Below, in pieces: positions 8,097-16,801 of a DNA stretch of 64,000 bases; position 1 is the first letter of the stretch; each line of letters opens with the position of its first letter. The position numbers were made by a program, and so were the translations under genes. The stretch spans positions 37,770 to 101,769 of the forward strand of contig CALXLX010000050.1 of the NCBI GenBank assembly GCA_944389315.1, read 5' to 3'. The DNA is from an uncultured Opitutales bacterium (GTDB lineage Bacteria > Verrucomicrobiota > Verrucomicrobiia > Opitutales > Intestinicryptomonadaceae). The notes under the pieces are model-generated. The model was not told where the DNA came from and made no database searches. It saw nothing but the letters and a program-made list of their open reading frames with translations.

Positions 8097-9440
8097 TCAT
8101 TCGTTAAAGAAATGTTTCTTTGCGAACTTTATAAAATAGCTCCAATCCTCAAAGGTTAAATCATGCTTGCCCTCGCGTATATGGTACCCCGTGTCGCCGC
8201 AGAAAGGCACCGTCTCATTGGCCATGGTCGGCAGCTCCTTTGCGCCGAAAAGCTCATACACTGGATTTGCCGCAACAAGCGCGCTTAGCTGGCCTTTGGG
8301 ATCGGCCCAGCGGTCGGCCTTGGCGCTTTCGACATATACCGGCCGCGGAGCCATAAGTGCAAGGAGCTGGTGTTGGTCTATGGGCATCTTGTCCTCGGCG
8401 AAGGCGTATTTCTTAAGCTCGTCGGAGAACCAATGCCCGAACGACTCGGTTATGCTCGATACGTTCTCGCCGTAATTCCTGCGTGAAAGCTTTGCACCCA
8501 TGCAGCCCGAACCGTTGGATATCGCCATCGCAAAACGGGTGTCGAGCGCGCCTGTAACAAGCGCGGTCTTGCCGTGGCGCGAATGCCCCACAACGGCAAC
8601 ACGCCTGCTGTCAAGAGAAACATCGGTTTCTATGTAATCCATCACGCGGCTTATAGCCCAGCTCCACACGGCTATTGCGGTGCGCTTGTGCGGATGAACC
8701 GCATCGGAAAAGATCCTGCTTATATTCTTTGAATTGATGGAAGCATCGGACGTATCGGGGAAGGCTTCGCAATAGCAGAAGGTAAGATACGCAAACCCGG
8801 CGTCGAGCATGGCCTCTATCGGGTGCCTGCTTTTGCGCACGCCACGCGCGTCGGCCGACGGAGTGTGCCCCCTAAACTTATAGCCTCCAACCTCGCCGTC
8901 CCTTATCCAAAACGCATCAACCAGTATCGCAGGATCGTCGGCGACGGTATGGTTGCCGTAGTAATTCATGTTGACAAATGCCGGAGAGGGCTTTTCTGCC
9001 CCCTTGGGAACGTACATCAACACCCCGAAAGATAATTCCTCGCCGGTGTCCCCCTTGACGTAAATTCTAATTTGCTTCCTGACTGCCTTTCCGCCGAAAG
9101 CCTCCCCGCTTTCGACCACTTCGAAATGCATTCCATATGGGCGCGGGGGGCGCGGGCTATAGAAGTTTTCAACCTCATCGAGCACAGCCGGCCTGACCTT
9201 CTCCAGCCATTCCAAAGCGTTTGTAGCCCTAAAACCGCTGTGCGGATTGACAAGCGGATCCGGCAAAACATACGGGGCAACCTTAGCTTCGTCATAATTT
9301 ATCCTGTGCCTTTCGAGCTTCAATTCCCAGGAGGTTTTCTTGGGTTTTGGAACCTCATTGGGCGTGTTTTGAGCCCATAAGACCGAAAGAGTTAGAGAGC
9401 CTGCCAGCAGCAAAATTGCGATTTTAATCATGTTGTGCAT
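8097..9440 (-). CDS. Secreted glucuronoyl esterase (CE15 family)
   Basis: A 447-residue alpha/beta hydrolase with an N-terminal signal peptide (KIAILLLAGSLTLSVLWA). The nucleophile motif VVGHSRHGKTAL (Ser in GHSRxGK) and the oxyanion-region NGSGCMGAKLSRR are hallmarks of bacterial CE15. LLALMAPRPVYVESAKADRWADP carries a candidate acidic residue, and GYHIREGKHDLT provides the catalytic His. CE15 enzymes split esters between 4-O-methylglucuronic acid of xylan and lignin alcohols, or related uronate esters. The start at 9440 (MHNMIK) and the ATG at 9431 are both possible; neither has a clear ribosome-binding site. It stands alone, followed by a terminator. Acetylxylan esterase is the usual misannotation for this family. 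Confidence 0.82.
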   Translation of the reverse strand: MHNMIKIAILLLAGSLTLSVLWAQNTPNEVPKPKKTSWELKLERHRINYDEAKVAPYVLPDPLVNPHSGFRATNALEWLEKVRPAVLDEVENFYSPRPPRPYGMHFEVVESGEAFGGKAVRKQIRIYVKGDTGEELSFGVLMYVPKGAEKPSPAFVNMNYYGNHTVADDPAILVDAFWIRDGEVGGYKFRGHTPSADARGVRKSRHPIEAMLDAGFAYLTFCYCEAFPDTSDASINSKNISRIFSDAVHPHKRTAIAVWSWAISRVMDYIETDVSLDSRRVAVVGHSRHGKTALVTGALDTRFAMAISNGSGCMGAKLSRRNYGENVSSITESFGHWFSDELKKYAFAEDKMPIDQHQLLALMAPRPVYVESAKADRWADPKGQLSALVAANPVYELFGAKELPTMANETVPFCGDTGYHIREGKHDLTFEDWSYFIKFAKKHFFNE

Positions 9441-9670
9441 ATCCGTAAAACAATTATCTCAAACGATTGAATAAATATTTTATAAAATTTTCAAGACAAA
9501 AATTTTTACGCAAAAAATATGAATGAGAGCTTTAATCTTGTTGACTTATTGCGAATAAAAATATGGGCTTTCCGAATTCAAAACGACCGTAGCATATAAA
9601 ATGTTTGCGCAATGCGTTTTGGCAGGGGGAATGTCCCTTTGATGCAATAAAATAAATAATAGGAAATAAT

Positions 9671-10258
9671 ATGGAAATATTCGTGGGCAATCTGCCCTTC
9701 GATATTACGGAGCAAGAGGTATCAGATGCCTTTGCCCAACACGGAGCCGTCTCAAAAATAAAAATGCTCACAGACAGGGAAACCGGAAGATTCCGCGGAA
9801 TAGCCTTTGTCACGATGGACGACGACGCCCAAGCAAAAGCCGCAATAGAGGCTCTAAACGAGAAGGATCTCGGCGGGCGTCCCATGCGCGTAAGCCAGAG
9901 CCGCGGGAGGGACGAAAGGCCGCCCCGTTTCAGCGGTTTTTCGGGCGAGCGCAAATTCGGAAGCGGAGAGCGCAGGTTTGGCGGCGGACGCAGATTCGGC
10001 GGAGAGCGCAGGTTTTCCAACGACCGCGGAGACGCAGACTCCGAGCGCACTTTCAACCAGGAGCGCGGCGAAAATAGGCCTCACGGCAACCGCAGATCTG
10101 ACTTCGACCGCAGGGAGCGCAGATTCCACAACGACCGCAAATATTCCGACGGCCCGCGCAGATTCGGGTACGGCAGGGATGAAAACTTCGGGCAAAACCG
10201 CAGGTTTAGACCTCAGGACGACAGGGAAAACAACTTCGGGGAAGATTTCTCGGAATAA
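9671..10258 (+). CDS. RRM-domain RNA-binding protein with Arg-Phe-rich tail
   Basis: A 195-residue protein. Residues 1-75 form one RNA recognition motif with RNP2 (IFVGNL, residues 3-8) and RNP1 (FRGIAFVTM, residues 41-49). Residues 80-195 are a low-complexity, strongly basic tail built on repeated RRF units (six copies plus one RKF) with Gly, Asp and Asn. It is analogous to the RGG-like tails of cyanobacterial and bacteroidetal RRM proteins, many of which are cold-inducible. It likely binds single-stranded RNA in the cytoplasm. The tail is probably disordered. It ends before a strong hairpin terminator. A TTGACT at 9541-9546 may be part of its promoter, but no good -10 was found at normal spacing. 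Confidence 0.88.
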   Translation: MEIFVGNLPFDITEQEVSDAFAQHGAVSKIKMLTDRETGRFRGIAFVTMDDDAQAKAAIEALNEKDLGGRPMRVSQSRGRDERPPRFSGFSGERKFGSGERRFGGGRRFGGERRFSNDRGDADSERTFNQERGENRPHGNRRSDFDRRERRFHNDRKYSDGPRRFGYGRDENFGQNRRFRPQDDRENNFGEDFSE

Positions 10259-10282
10259 ATTTTTGCCCGCTAAAATAAAAAG

Positions 10283-10315
10283 ACGGACCTTTTGAAAGAA
10301 AGGTCCGTTTTTTTT
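10283..10315. terminator. Bidirectional Rho-independent terminator
   Basis: A 10-bp perfect stem (10283-10292 with 10299-10308), six-base loop and eight T. It lies between the RRM gene and the convergent DUF2147 gene and has A-rich sequence on the left for the opposite strand. Confidence 0.88.
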
Positions 10316-10494
10316 ACATCTCTTACGGGCGCGGGCTTATTTCAGAAATTTCCATGAAAAACCCTGCAATATAAAAATCTGGGTAGATGCATCGGAGAGA
10401 AAAACCGCGCCATGGCCTAAAAAAACATGCATTGGCGCCGTAAAGATGCACACACTCCCCGCCGCAAACGGCGCAAAGGCCGGAGCAATGCCTC

Positions 10495-11058
10495 TCAATG
10501 CTTGGGGATATTCGGCTTAAGGCCTGCCGAGTCAACATTGGCACCTTGTGGAAGGGATTTAGCGTCAAAACGCCCCCAATATTGGTTTTGGCCGAACCCG
10601 AAAAGCTCGCCCCTTACAACAAGGCAGTCCTTCTCCGAATCGTACCAGGCCTTGCAGTTGTAAACGCTGCCGGAGTCCGGATCTATAACGCTGCCGGAAT
10701 CGTATATTTTCCCGTTGAATTTCAAGCCCCAGATGAAGTCGAACTCGCAAAGTTTGGGATTCCCGCGTATGCCCTTTGAGCGCTGGGCGCAGTTTTCAGT
10801 AGTATCGGTAAGTTTCCCGTCGTCGTCATATACGGCCACCATTCTGCAGTAGTAGACCTCGTCTGCAGCGTAGCATATTATGACGCTCTCGGTTTTGCCG
10901 GTGTCGGAGTCTGCGATGCGCCAATACCCGCCTATTCCCCCCGCGGACTTAGGCTCGGGACGCTCCGTAAAGATGTCGCGAAAAAAATACATTCCCCCTG
11001 CGACACAGGCGGCAAAGGCTATTGTCAGTGCGGCTATTTTTATCGGAGACATGGACAT
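10495..11058 (-). CDS. DUF2147-like exported or membrane-anchored protein
   Basis: A 187-residue protein with an N-terminal hydrophobic segment (IAALTIAFAACVAGGMYFF) that is either an uncleaved anchor or a signal peptide. The rest shows the DUF2147 pattern: GGYWRIADSDTGKTESVI, an IWGLKFNGKIYDSGSVIDPDSGSVYNCK core and a VVRGELFGFGQNQYW end. In this family the domain is a small lipocalin-like barrel of unknown ligand in the periplasm. The start is either the first ATG (11058) or the second, six bases on. No operon partners. Function not known. Confidence 0.72.
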   Translation of the reverse strand: MSMSPIKIAALTIAFAACVAGGMYFFRDIFTERPEPKSAGGIGGYWRIADSDTGKTESVIICYAADEVYYCRMVAVYDDDGKLTDTTENCAQRSKGIRGNPKLCEFDFIWGLKFNGKIYDSGSVIDPDSGSVYNCKAWYDSEKDCLVVRGELFGFGQNQYWGRFDAKSLPQGANVDSAGLKPNIPKH

Positions 11059-11261
11059 AGAGATAATCTACGGATATAAACGGGCAAGGATTAAATTTAA
11101 AATCGGAATATTACTCCCCCGAATCCGGCAATAACGGCGGAGCCGGAAATATTTTGCGGCCAACGCAGATATGCATGCCAAGACGCGCCGCATGCCGCTT
11201 AAGAAAAAATGCGGATAAAATATGCTCGCATATGCGCGGAAAAATTGTTGTAGTTGCAAGC

Positions 11262-12452
11262 ATGTCGAAAGTAGGAACTGTTTATAAAAAAGGAGCGGCA
11301 AAAGCCATGCTCCTGGGAAGCGGAGAACTCGGCCGCGAAGTCGTAATAGAGCTCAAGCGTCTCGGAGTCGAGGTTGTGGCGGTTGACAAATACGCGAACG
11401 CCCCGGCTATGCAGGTTGCGGACAGAAGCTATGTCGTATCCATGCTCGACGCCGAAAAGCTTGAAAAAATCATAACGGACGAAAATCCCGGCTACATCGT
11501 ACCCGAAGTGGAGGCCATAGCCACGGGGAAGCTTCTCGAGCTGCAAAAGCGCGGTTTCAATGTAATTCCTACGGCGGAGGCGGTTAACTTTACCATGAAC
11601 CGCCAGAACATACGCACTCTTGCTGCTGAAAAGCTCGGCATGAAAACCTCTCCCTACCTGTTTGCCGACGACTTTGAAAGCTTTAAGGAGGCGGTCGGCA
11701 AGATAGGCCTGCCCTGCGTTGTAAAGCCGATAATGAGCTCTTCGGGGCACGGGCAAAGCCTCGTAAAAACTCCCGACGACATCAAGAAAGCGTGGGACTA
11801 TTCCCAAAGCGGAGGGCGCGCGGGCGCTGGGAGAGATATCGTCGAGGGTTTTGTGGATTTCGACTACGAGATAACCCTGCTGACAGTGCGCCACAGCGCA
11901 GGAACCGCATTTTGCGAGCCCGTAGGCCACAAGCAGATAGACGGAGACTACCGCGAAAGCTGGCAGCCGGCCGCCATGACAAGCCAGGCGAAAGAAAAGG
12001 CGAAGGAATACGCAAAAAAGATAACGGATGCGCTTGGCGGATACGGAATCTTCGGGGTGGAGCTGTTTATAAAGGGGGACGAGGTAATATTCAGCGAGGT
12101 ATCCCCTCGCCCGCACGATACGGGCATGGTTACGCTAATATCGCAGAATTTGTCGGAGTTTGCCCTGCACGCACGCGCGATACTCGGCATACCGATACCG
12201 GCGATACGTTTTTACGGGCCTGCGGCCAGCCGTGCTGTCGTTGTTGAGGGCGACTACAAGAACCTGCAGTACGGAAACCTCGACAAGGTGCTCTCCAGGC
12301 CCGATACGGACATGAGAATTTTCTCAAAGCCGGAAACGGGCGGCCACAGGCGCATGGCGGTTTTGCTCGCGCGGGCGGACAGCGTTGAAAACGCCCGCAA
12401 AATAACAAAAGAAATGCTCGACGATCTCGAATTGTCCGAAGGCGAAATTTAG
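11262..12452 (+). CDS. purT: Formate-dependent phosphoribosylglycinamide formyltransferase PurT
   Basis: An ATP-grasp enzyme of purine synthesis that formylates GAR using formate and ATP, replacing folate-dependent PurN. The chosen start gives [24 protein letters not shown], aligning with the usual PurT N-terminus; an open frame extends 36 codons further up but those residues look non-coding. Motifs: [13 protein letters not shown] (Rossmann-like first domain), [29 protein letters not shown] (ATP-grasp glycine-rich lid), [28 protein letters not shown] (metal and ATP-binding Glu residues). The length, 396 residues, is normal. The use of formate fits an anaerobic lifestyle. A bidirectional terminator follows. 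Confidence 0.93.
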   Translation: MSKVGTVYKKGAAKAMLLGSGELGREVVIELKRLGVEVVAVDKYANAPAMQVADRSYVVSMLDAEKLEKIITDENPGYIVPEVEAIATGKLLELQKRGFNVIPTAEAVNFTMNRQNIRTLAAEKLGMKTSPYLFADDFESFKEAVGKIGLPCVVKPIMSSSGHGQSLVKTPDDIKKAWDYSQSGGRAGAGRDIVEGFVDFDYEITLLTVRHSAGTAFCEPVGHKQIDGDYRESWQPAAMTSQAKEKAKEYAKKITDALGGYGIFGVELFIKGDEVIFSEVSPRPHDTGMVTLISQNLSEFALHARAILGIPIPAIRFYGPAASRAVVVEGDYKNLQYGNLDKVLSRPDTDMRIFSKPETGGHRRMAVLLARADSVENARKITKEMLDDLELSEGEI

Positions 12453-12470
12453 CGGGCATATATGGGATAT

Positions 12471-12505
12471 AAAAAACGCGCCTATTTGAATGGGCGCGTT
12501 TTTTT
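12471..12505. terminator. Bidirectional Rho-independent terminator
   Basis: AACGCGCC pairs with GGCGCGTT around a ten-base loop, flanked by A6 on the left and T8 on the right. Located between convergent purT and the HdeD-like gene. Confidence 0.85.
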
Positions 12506-12532
12506 TGCGCAGTATAATAATAAGTAAAACGC

Positions 12533-13033
12533 CTATTGCGCTCTGGGGCTAAAAGCCATTGACAGGCCCGTAAAGAGCAAGTCTATGCCAACGAGCGTTC
12601 CTATAAACCACATTCCCGCTGAGGGGTTTAGCAAAACGAGCACTCCGAGGACGAGCGTCACTATGCCGTTTAGCAGGCTCATGCCCTTAAACACGCGGGG
12701 AGCCGCTTTCATTTTTGAAAGCCACATCAGGACCAAAAGCCCCTCGAATATGAATATGAAACCAAGCGCCGTCATTAGGGCCGCAGCCCCCTGGACGGGA
12801 TTGGCTACTATAAATACGCCGCCGGCAGCATACAAAACACCCAAAAGCGCGTAGAAAGCCTTGCCGCGGAAATCCCTCTGCCCCGGCATAAGCATAAAGG
12901 TAAAAATTGCGCCGGCAAATAGGCCAAGCCCCACCATAATCTCCACCCACAAGGTTGAAAATGCGGGGTACAATATGCAAAAGAACCCCAATATCGCAAA
13001 TAGGATTCCGTAAATTAAGTTTGAATTTTTCAT
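12533..13033 (-). CDS. HdeD-family (DUF308) membrane protein
   Basis: A 166-residue protein with six predicted membrane segments in the paired pattern of DUF308: helices ended by NPVQG and NPSAG. The repeated motif LGVLYAAGGVFIVANP ... LVLGVLVLLNPSAGMWFIGTLVGIDLLFTGLSM is typical of HdeD. In E. coli HdeD is linked to acid resistance at high cell density; no such role can be shown here, as hdeA or hdeB are absent. Divergent from larC with a 99-base gap that must hold both promoters. No ribosome-binding site is evident before the ATG. Confidence 0.8.
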   Translation of the reverse strand: MKNSNLIYGILFAILGFFCILYPAFSTLWVEIMVGLGLFAGAIFTFMLMPGQRDFRGKAFYALLGVLYAAGGVFIVANPVQGAAALMTALGFIFIFEGLLVLMWLSKMKAAPRVFKGMSLLNGIVTLVLGVLVLLNPSAGMWFIGTLVGIDLLFTGLSMAFSPRAQ

Positions 13034-13132
13034 GAAGCGTAGATCCGTTTATTTTTATATCGGAAAAGTCGGAAAGTTCATTACCGATAAATTTGTTTGC
13101 GTAGGGCGCAGGCTAAGTTAGAGTGCCGATAA

Positions 13133-14530
13133 GTGAAAACCCTATACTACGATTGTTTTGCGGGCATCAGCGGAGATATGAATCTCGGCGCGATGATAGA
13201 TTTGGGCTTGGACGCGGAAATTCTCAAGCGGGAATTGGATAAACTCGGCCTGGCAGGCTGGCGTATAGAAACCCATAAGGACTCCCGCGCAGGCATATGC
13301 GGGACTCGCTTGAAAGTTGTCTTGGAAGGCCGGGAGCATTGCGGGCAAACCCAAGGCCTTTGCGCCCACGGCCACGATAGCGCAGCGCCGCGGCACTCCG
13401 ATGCCAAAGCGGATAAGGAAGCCTCCCCGCACAGCCATGGAGCCGAGCTAAATTGCCATGAACACCATCACGGGCATCACCACGAATGCCAAGGGCACGA
13501 GGCAAAACATTCCCACCACGAGCACAGGGCCTATTCGGATATAAAGCTAATTATAGAAAAGAGCGCCTTGAATGATAAGGTTAAAGCGGACGCCTTAAAA
13601 ATATTCGACATTCTCGCAAGAGCCGAGGCTAAGGTGCACGGGGTGCCCGTGGACGATGTTTGTTTTCACGAGGTCGGCGCGCTCGACTCCATAATAGACA
13701 TAGCGGGAGCCGCAATATGCCTCGATCTGCTCGGAGTAGAACGGGTTGCGTATTCATGCGCGGTTGAGCTGGGGGGCGGAAGGGTAAAATGCGCCCACGG
13801 CCTCATGCCTGTTCCCGCCCCGGCAACAGCTTTGCTCGCCGAGAATTTCGACTCCACGGCAGGCGCGGCCGACCACGAATGCACAACCCCCACCGGGGCT
13901 GCAATCATAGCCGCCCTTGCCGAAAAGGAATCTCCTGGACGCGAGCAAAGAATCATAGCCTGCGGAGTGGGCATAGGGGAAAGAAACTGCGAAAAGCTCC
14001 CCAATGTGCTGAGAGTGCGCCTTGCGGAAACCCCGGGCTTGCCCAGCTCCGCAAAGGGGGAAATAGAGAGGGAAAATCTTTGCCAGATATGCGCAAATAT
14101 AGACGACTCCACCCCCGAAGCCCTATCCTATGCGCTTGACGAACTTTTAAGGCTCGGCGCCTTGGACGCCTGGCTTGAGGGCATAGTCATGAAAAAATCG
14201 CGCATGGCCACAAAGATATGCGCCCTCTGCCGCCCCGAGGATGCCGAAAAAATGGAGGACGCCATATTTTTAAACACGCCCACAATAGGGCTCAGGCGCA
14301 TTTCTGTAAGCCGCAGGGCGCTTAAGAGAAGTTCTGTAGGCATAGAGACAAAATACGGCACGGTTAGAGTCAAGGTGTGCAAATTTAACGGGACGGAGAA
14401 GATAAAGGCGGAATTTGACGACTGTCTGGAAATAGCCAGGCGCAACGGAATTTCCGTTGGAGAGGCGGCGAAAGAGGCTGAGTATGAATACCGTAAAAGT
14501 CGCAAAGTTAAAGAGGATCTTGAGGGCTAA
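13133..14530 (+). CDS. larC: Nickel-pincer cofactor cyclometallase LarC
   Basis: Inserts nickel into the pyridinium dithiocarboxylate nucleotide, the last step of nickel-pincer nucleotide (NPN) synthesis. The N-terminus YYDCFAGISGDMNLGAMIDLG and the mid-region VCFHEVGALDSIIDIAGAA are classical LarC. The C-terminal LarC2 part (ICANIDDSTPEAL, LNTPTIGLRRI) is in the same frame, so unlike Lactiplantibacillus plantarum no programmed frameshift is needed. Residues 69-131 are a His-rich insert with about 18 His and 4 Cys, probably a nickel store or loading site. Start is GTG at 13133. Length 465 residues. The downstream larE start lies 46 bases inside this gene. First gene of a larC-larE-larB-permease operon. 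Confidence 0.93.
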   Translation: MKTLYYDCFAGISGDMNLGAMIDLGLDAEILKRELDKLGLAGWRIETHKDSRAGICGTRLKVVLEGREHCGQTQGLCAHGHDSAAPRHSDAKADKEASPHSHGAELNCHEHHHGHHHECQGHEAKHSHHEHRAYSDIKLIIEKSALNDKVKADALKIFDILARAEAKVHGVPVDDVCFHEVGALDSIIDIAGAAICLDLLGVERVAYSCAVELGGGRVKCAHGLMPVPAPATALLAENFDSTAGAADHECTTPTGAAIIAALAEKESPGREQRIIACGVGIGERNCEKLPNVLRVRLAETPGLPSSAKGEIERENLCQICANIDDSTPEALSYALDELLRLGALDAWLEGIVMKKSRMATKICALCRPEDAEKMEDAIFLNTPTIGLRRISVSRRALKRSSVGIETKYGTVRVKVCKFNGTEKIKAEFDDCLEIARRNGISVGEAAKEAEYEYRKSRKVKEDLEG

Positions 14531-15284
14531 GAAGCGGGTTGCGATAGCGCTTTCCGGAGGCTTGGACAGCTGCGTATTGCTCGAATTTTGCGCAAGAGAG
14601 CTCGGGCCTGAGAACTGTCTGGCCCTGTGCGCGCAGACCCCCTACTCTATCAAAGAGGAGATTCTCTCGGCGCGGAAGTTGTGCGGAAAACTCGGAGTTG
14701 AGTGCATAACGGAAAAATTTTCCCTCCCGGAAGTTCTAAAGGACAACCCTCCGAACCGCTGCTATCTATGCAAGGCTATGATATTTAAGAGGCTTAAGGA
14801 CAGGGCCGCAGAACGCGGGTTTGCCGTCTTATGCGACGGGTCCAATGTATCGGATTTGTCGGACTACCGCCCCGGGAGGAAGGCGGCTGAAGAACTCGGC
14901 ATAAAAAGCCCCCTCGAGGAGGCGGGCCTTGAAAAAAGCGATATACGCGCCCTCGCCTCGGAGCTTAAAAATTGCGCAAAATTTGCGTCGAAAAGGGCGA
15001 ATTCCTGCATGCTTACGCGCTTTCCCTTCGGGGACAGGATATCCCCGGACAAATTGAGGCGCGCGGAAAGAGCGGAAGCGTTTTTAAAAGAATTGGGACT
15101 CCGCGGCCCACGGGTGCGCGTGCACGGCAATCTGGCGAGAATAGAGCTGGCTGACGAAGATTTTGAATTGTTCGTAGAAAAACGCCTCTTTAAAATCGCC
15201 GCGAAAGGATTGGGAGATTTGGGATACTCCTTTTGCGCGCTCGATTTGGGAGGATATAGGAAGGGAAGTTTCAACAATGTCTAA
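14484..15284 (+). CDS. larE: LarE sulfur transferase of nickel-pincer cofactor synthesis
   Basis: A PP-loop ATPase that adenylates and then sulfurises the carboxylates of pyridinium dicarboxylate mononucleotide. The PP-loop SGGLDS lies at residues 24-29. Three cysteines stand out: the pair in NRCYLCK (Cys93, Cys96) and Cys175 in RANSCMLTRFPFG. LarE proteins with only the last cysteine sacrifice its sulfur; those with all three, as in Thermotoga maritima, carry a [4Fe-4S] cluster and can turn over. This protein therefore looks like the cluster type (inference). The start at 14484 (MNTVKVAKL) is preferred; a longer frame from 14457 has a basic, non-family extension. The end overlaps larB by 8 bases. 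Confidence 0.9.
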   Translation: MNTVKVAKLKRILRAKKRVAIALSGGLDSCVLLEFCARELGPENCLALCAQTPYSIKEEILSARKLCGKLGVECITEKFSLPEVLKDNPPNRCYLCKAMIFKRLKDRAAERGFAVLCDGSNVSDLSDYRPGRKAAEELGIKSPLEEAGLEKSDIRALASELKNCAKFASKRANSCMLTRFPFGDRISPDKLRRAERAEAFLKELGLRGPRVRVHGNLARIELADEDFELFVEKRLFKIAAKGLGDLGYSFCALDLGGYRKGSFNNV

Positions 15285-16035
15285 AAAAGCAAACACTCTT
15301 GCGGAGGCCGCCGACAAATTCAAGCGGGGGAAGATGTCTGCCAGGGAATTCGAGAAGTTCATGGCAAGAAACGCCACGCTGAATCTGGGGCATACGCTAG
15401 TGGACAATCTACGGCTGGCGAGGACGGGAGCGGCTGAGGTCATATACGGGGCGGGCAAGACGGACCCTCAGATTCTGCAGATAGCAAAGTCTATGAGGGA
15501 GCGCGGGCAGCGCGTCTTGGCAACGAGGCTCTCCGACTCTGCGATGGACTCCATTAAAAGCAATTTTCCCGAGGCGCAAATATGCAAAATAGGCAGAATC
15601 GCCTCCATAGGCGGAAACGCGAAGCGCATTTCAAGGAGTAAAATAGCCATAGTAAGCGCTGGCACGTCGGACATGCCCGTCGCAGAGGAAGCGCGCTTTA
15701 CGGCCGAATTTCTCGGCAGCCGCACCGAAAGCTTCTTCGACTGCGGCGTGGCGGGGCTGCACAGGCTGCTCGAAAGGCTCGAGGACATCTCAAAGGCGAG
15801 GGTTGTAATAGCGGTTGCGGGCATGGAGGGAGCTCTGGCGACGGTCCTTGCCGGGCTGATAGACAAACCTCTCATAGCAGTCCCCACAAGCGTGGGATAC
15901 GGGGCCAGCTTCAAGGGCATGGCGGCCCTGCTTGCGATGATGAACTCCTGCGCGAACGGAGTCAGCGTGGTGAACATAGACAACGGATTCGGCGCCGGAT
16001 ACAATGCCCATCTTATAAACACCTTGCCAAGATAG
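15277..16035 (+). CDS. larB: LarB carboxylase/hydrolase of nickel-pincer cofactor synthesis
   Basis: Carboxylates nicotinic acid adenine dinucleotide at C5 and hydrolyses the phosphoanhydride, the first step of NPN synthesis. The C-terminal two thirds is a PurE-like domain: IAIVSAGTSDMPVAEEA, FDCGVAGLHRLL, VVIAVAGMEGALATVLAGL and AVPTSVGYGASFKGMAALLAMMNSCANGVSVVNIDNGFGAGY are near-diagnostic for LarB. Length 252 residues is normal. It overlaps larE by 8 bases and is followed 10 bases later by a membrane protein gene, so all four are probably one transcript and translationally coupled. Confidence 0.94.
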   Translation: MSKKANTLAEAADKFKRGKMSAREFEKFMARNATLNLGHTLVDNLRLARTGAAEVIYGAGKTDPQILQIAKSMRERGQRVLATRLSDSAMDSIKSNFPEAQICKIGRIASIGGNAKRISRSKIAIVSAGTSDMPVAEEARFTAEFLGSRTESFFDCGVAGLHRLLERLEDISKARVVIAVAGMEGALATVLAGLIDKPLIAVPTSVGYGASFKGMAALLAMMNSCANGVSVVNIDNGFGAGYNAHLINTLPR

Positions 16036-16045
16036 GATAGCCGAT

Positions 16046-16732
16046 ATGCCAGAAGACACCTTGTCAGCCCTGCTTATTGCAGCCGTATCCATAGGGGTTC
16101 TCCACACCGTCGCCGAACCGCAGCATTACCTGCCCTTTGCGGCTCTTTCAAAAAGCAACGGGTGGAGCTTTTCAAGAACTTTGTCGTGCGCGTTTCTGTG
16201 CGGCATGGGCCATGTGATATCCTCGGTTGCGGTGGGGGCGGCGGGCCTTGCGCTCGGCGCGGGGCTCGGAGCGGTGGAAGCGGCTGACATAGCAAGGGGG
16301 CAAATCGTAAAATGGATGTTCCTGTCCTTCGCGATAGCCTATACCCTATACGGTTTTAAGACGGCATTCCGCAGAAAGATACACATGCACCCTGACGGTT
16401 CCCTGCATCCCGACGAATCTTGCTGCGCGCACAAACATTCAGGGGCCTCATCGACCGCGTTTTGGACGCTTTTTTTGATTTTCGCCCTCGGCCCGTGCGA
16501 GGTGCTGATTCCGCTAGTGATACCGCCGGCGGCAAATTCCGACTGGGCGGGGGTATTCCTTGTAGTCACGGCGTTCTCCGCCGCGTCCGTACTGACTATG
16601 CTCTGCGCGGTGTCGGCGCTCCTATGGGGGATGAAACTTCTGCCCGCCAACGCCGATTTCTCGCGGTTTACGGGGTTGTTCACCGGCTTTGTCCTCCTAT
16701 TTTGCTCCATTTGGCTGTTTATCGAAGGCTGA
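16046..16732 (+). CDS. Putative nickel/cobalt permease, UreH/NicO-like membrane protein
   Basis: A 228-residue membrane protein with about six hydrophobic segments. The first helix carries GVLHTVAEPQHYLPF and the second GMGHVISS, resembling the paired His motifs of UreH/RcnA/NicO-type metal permeases and the TauE/SafE-like annotation such proteins often receive. The loop between helices 3 and 4 is metal-binding in composition (HMHPDGSLHPDESCCAHKHS). It lies 10 bases after larB, so import of nickel for LarC is the natural reading; export to limit toxicity is possible. Family placement is by motif resemblance only. The role is inferred from operon position. Confidence 0.62.
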   Translation: MPEDTLSALLIAAVSIGVLHTVAEPQHYLPFAALSKSNGWSFSRTLSCAFLCGMGHVISSVAVGAAGLALGAGLGAVEAADIARGQIVKWMFLSFAIAYTLYGFKTAFRRKIHMHPDGSLHPDESCCAHKHSGASSTAFWTLFLIFALGPCEVLIPLVIPPAANSDWAGVFLVVTAFSAASVLTMLCAVSALLWGMKLLPANADFSRFTGLFTGFVLLFCSIWLFIEG

Positions 16733-16801
16733 ATGAATGCCGGTACGTTTTTCGATAAAAACGCCCCACATGGCCGCGACGGCGCAGGAGTTGGCAAGCT
16801 C

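Noticed and set aside
9532..10056. 174-codon frame on the - strand
   Set aside because: Antisense to the RRM gene; Pro/Leu/Ser repeats mirror the Arg-Gly-Phe tail.
11154..11261. 36-codon N-terminal extension of purT
   Set aside because: Not part of the PurT family N-terminus and no ribosome-binding site.
11199..12116. 305-codon frame on the - strand
   Set aside because: Antisense to purT, which has full family motifs.
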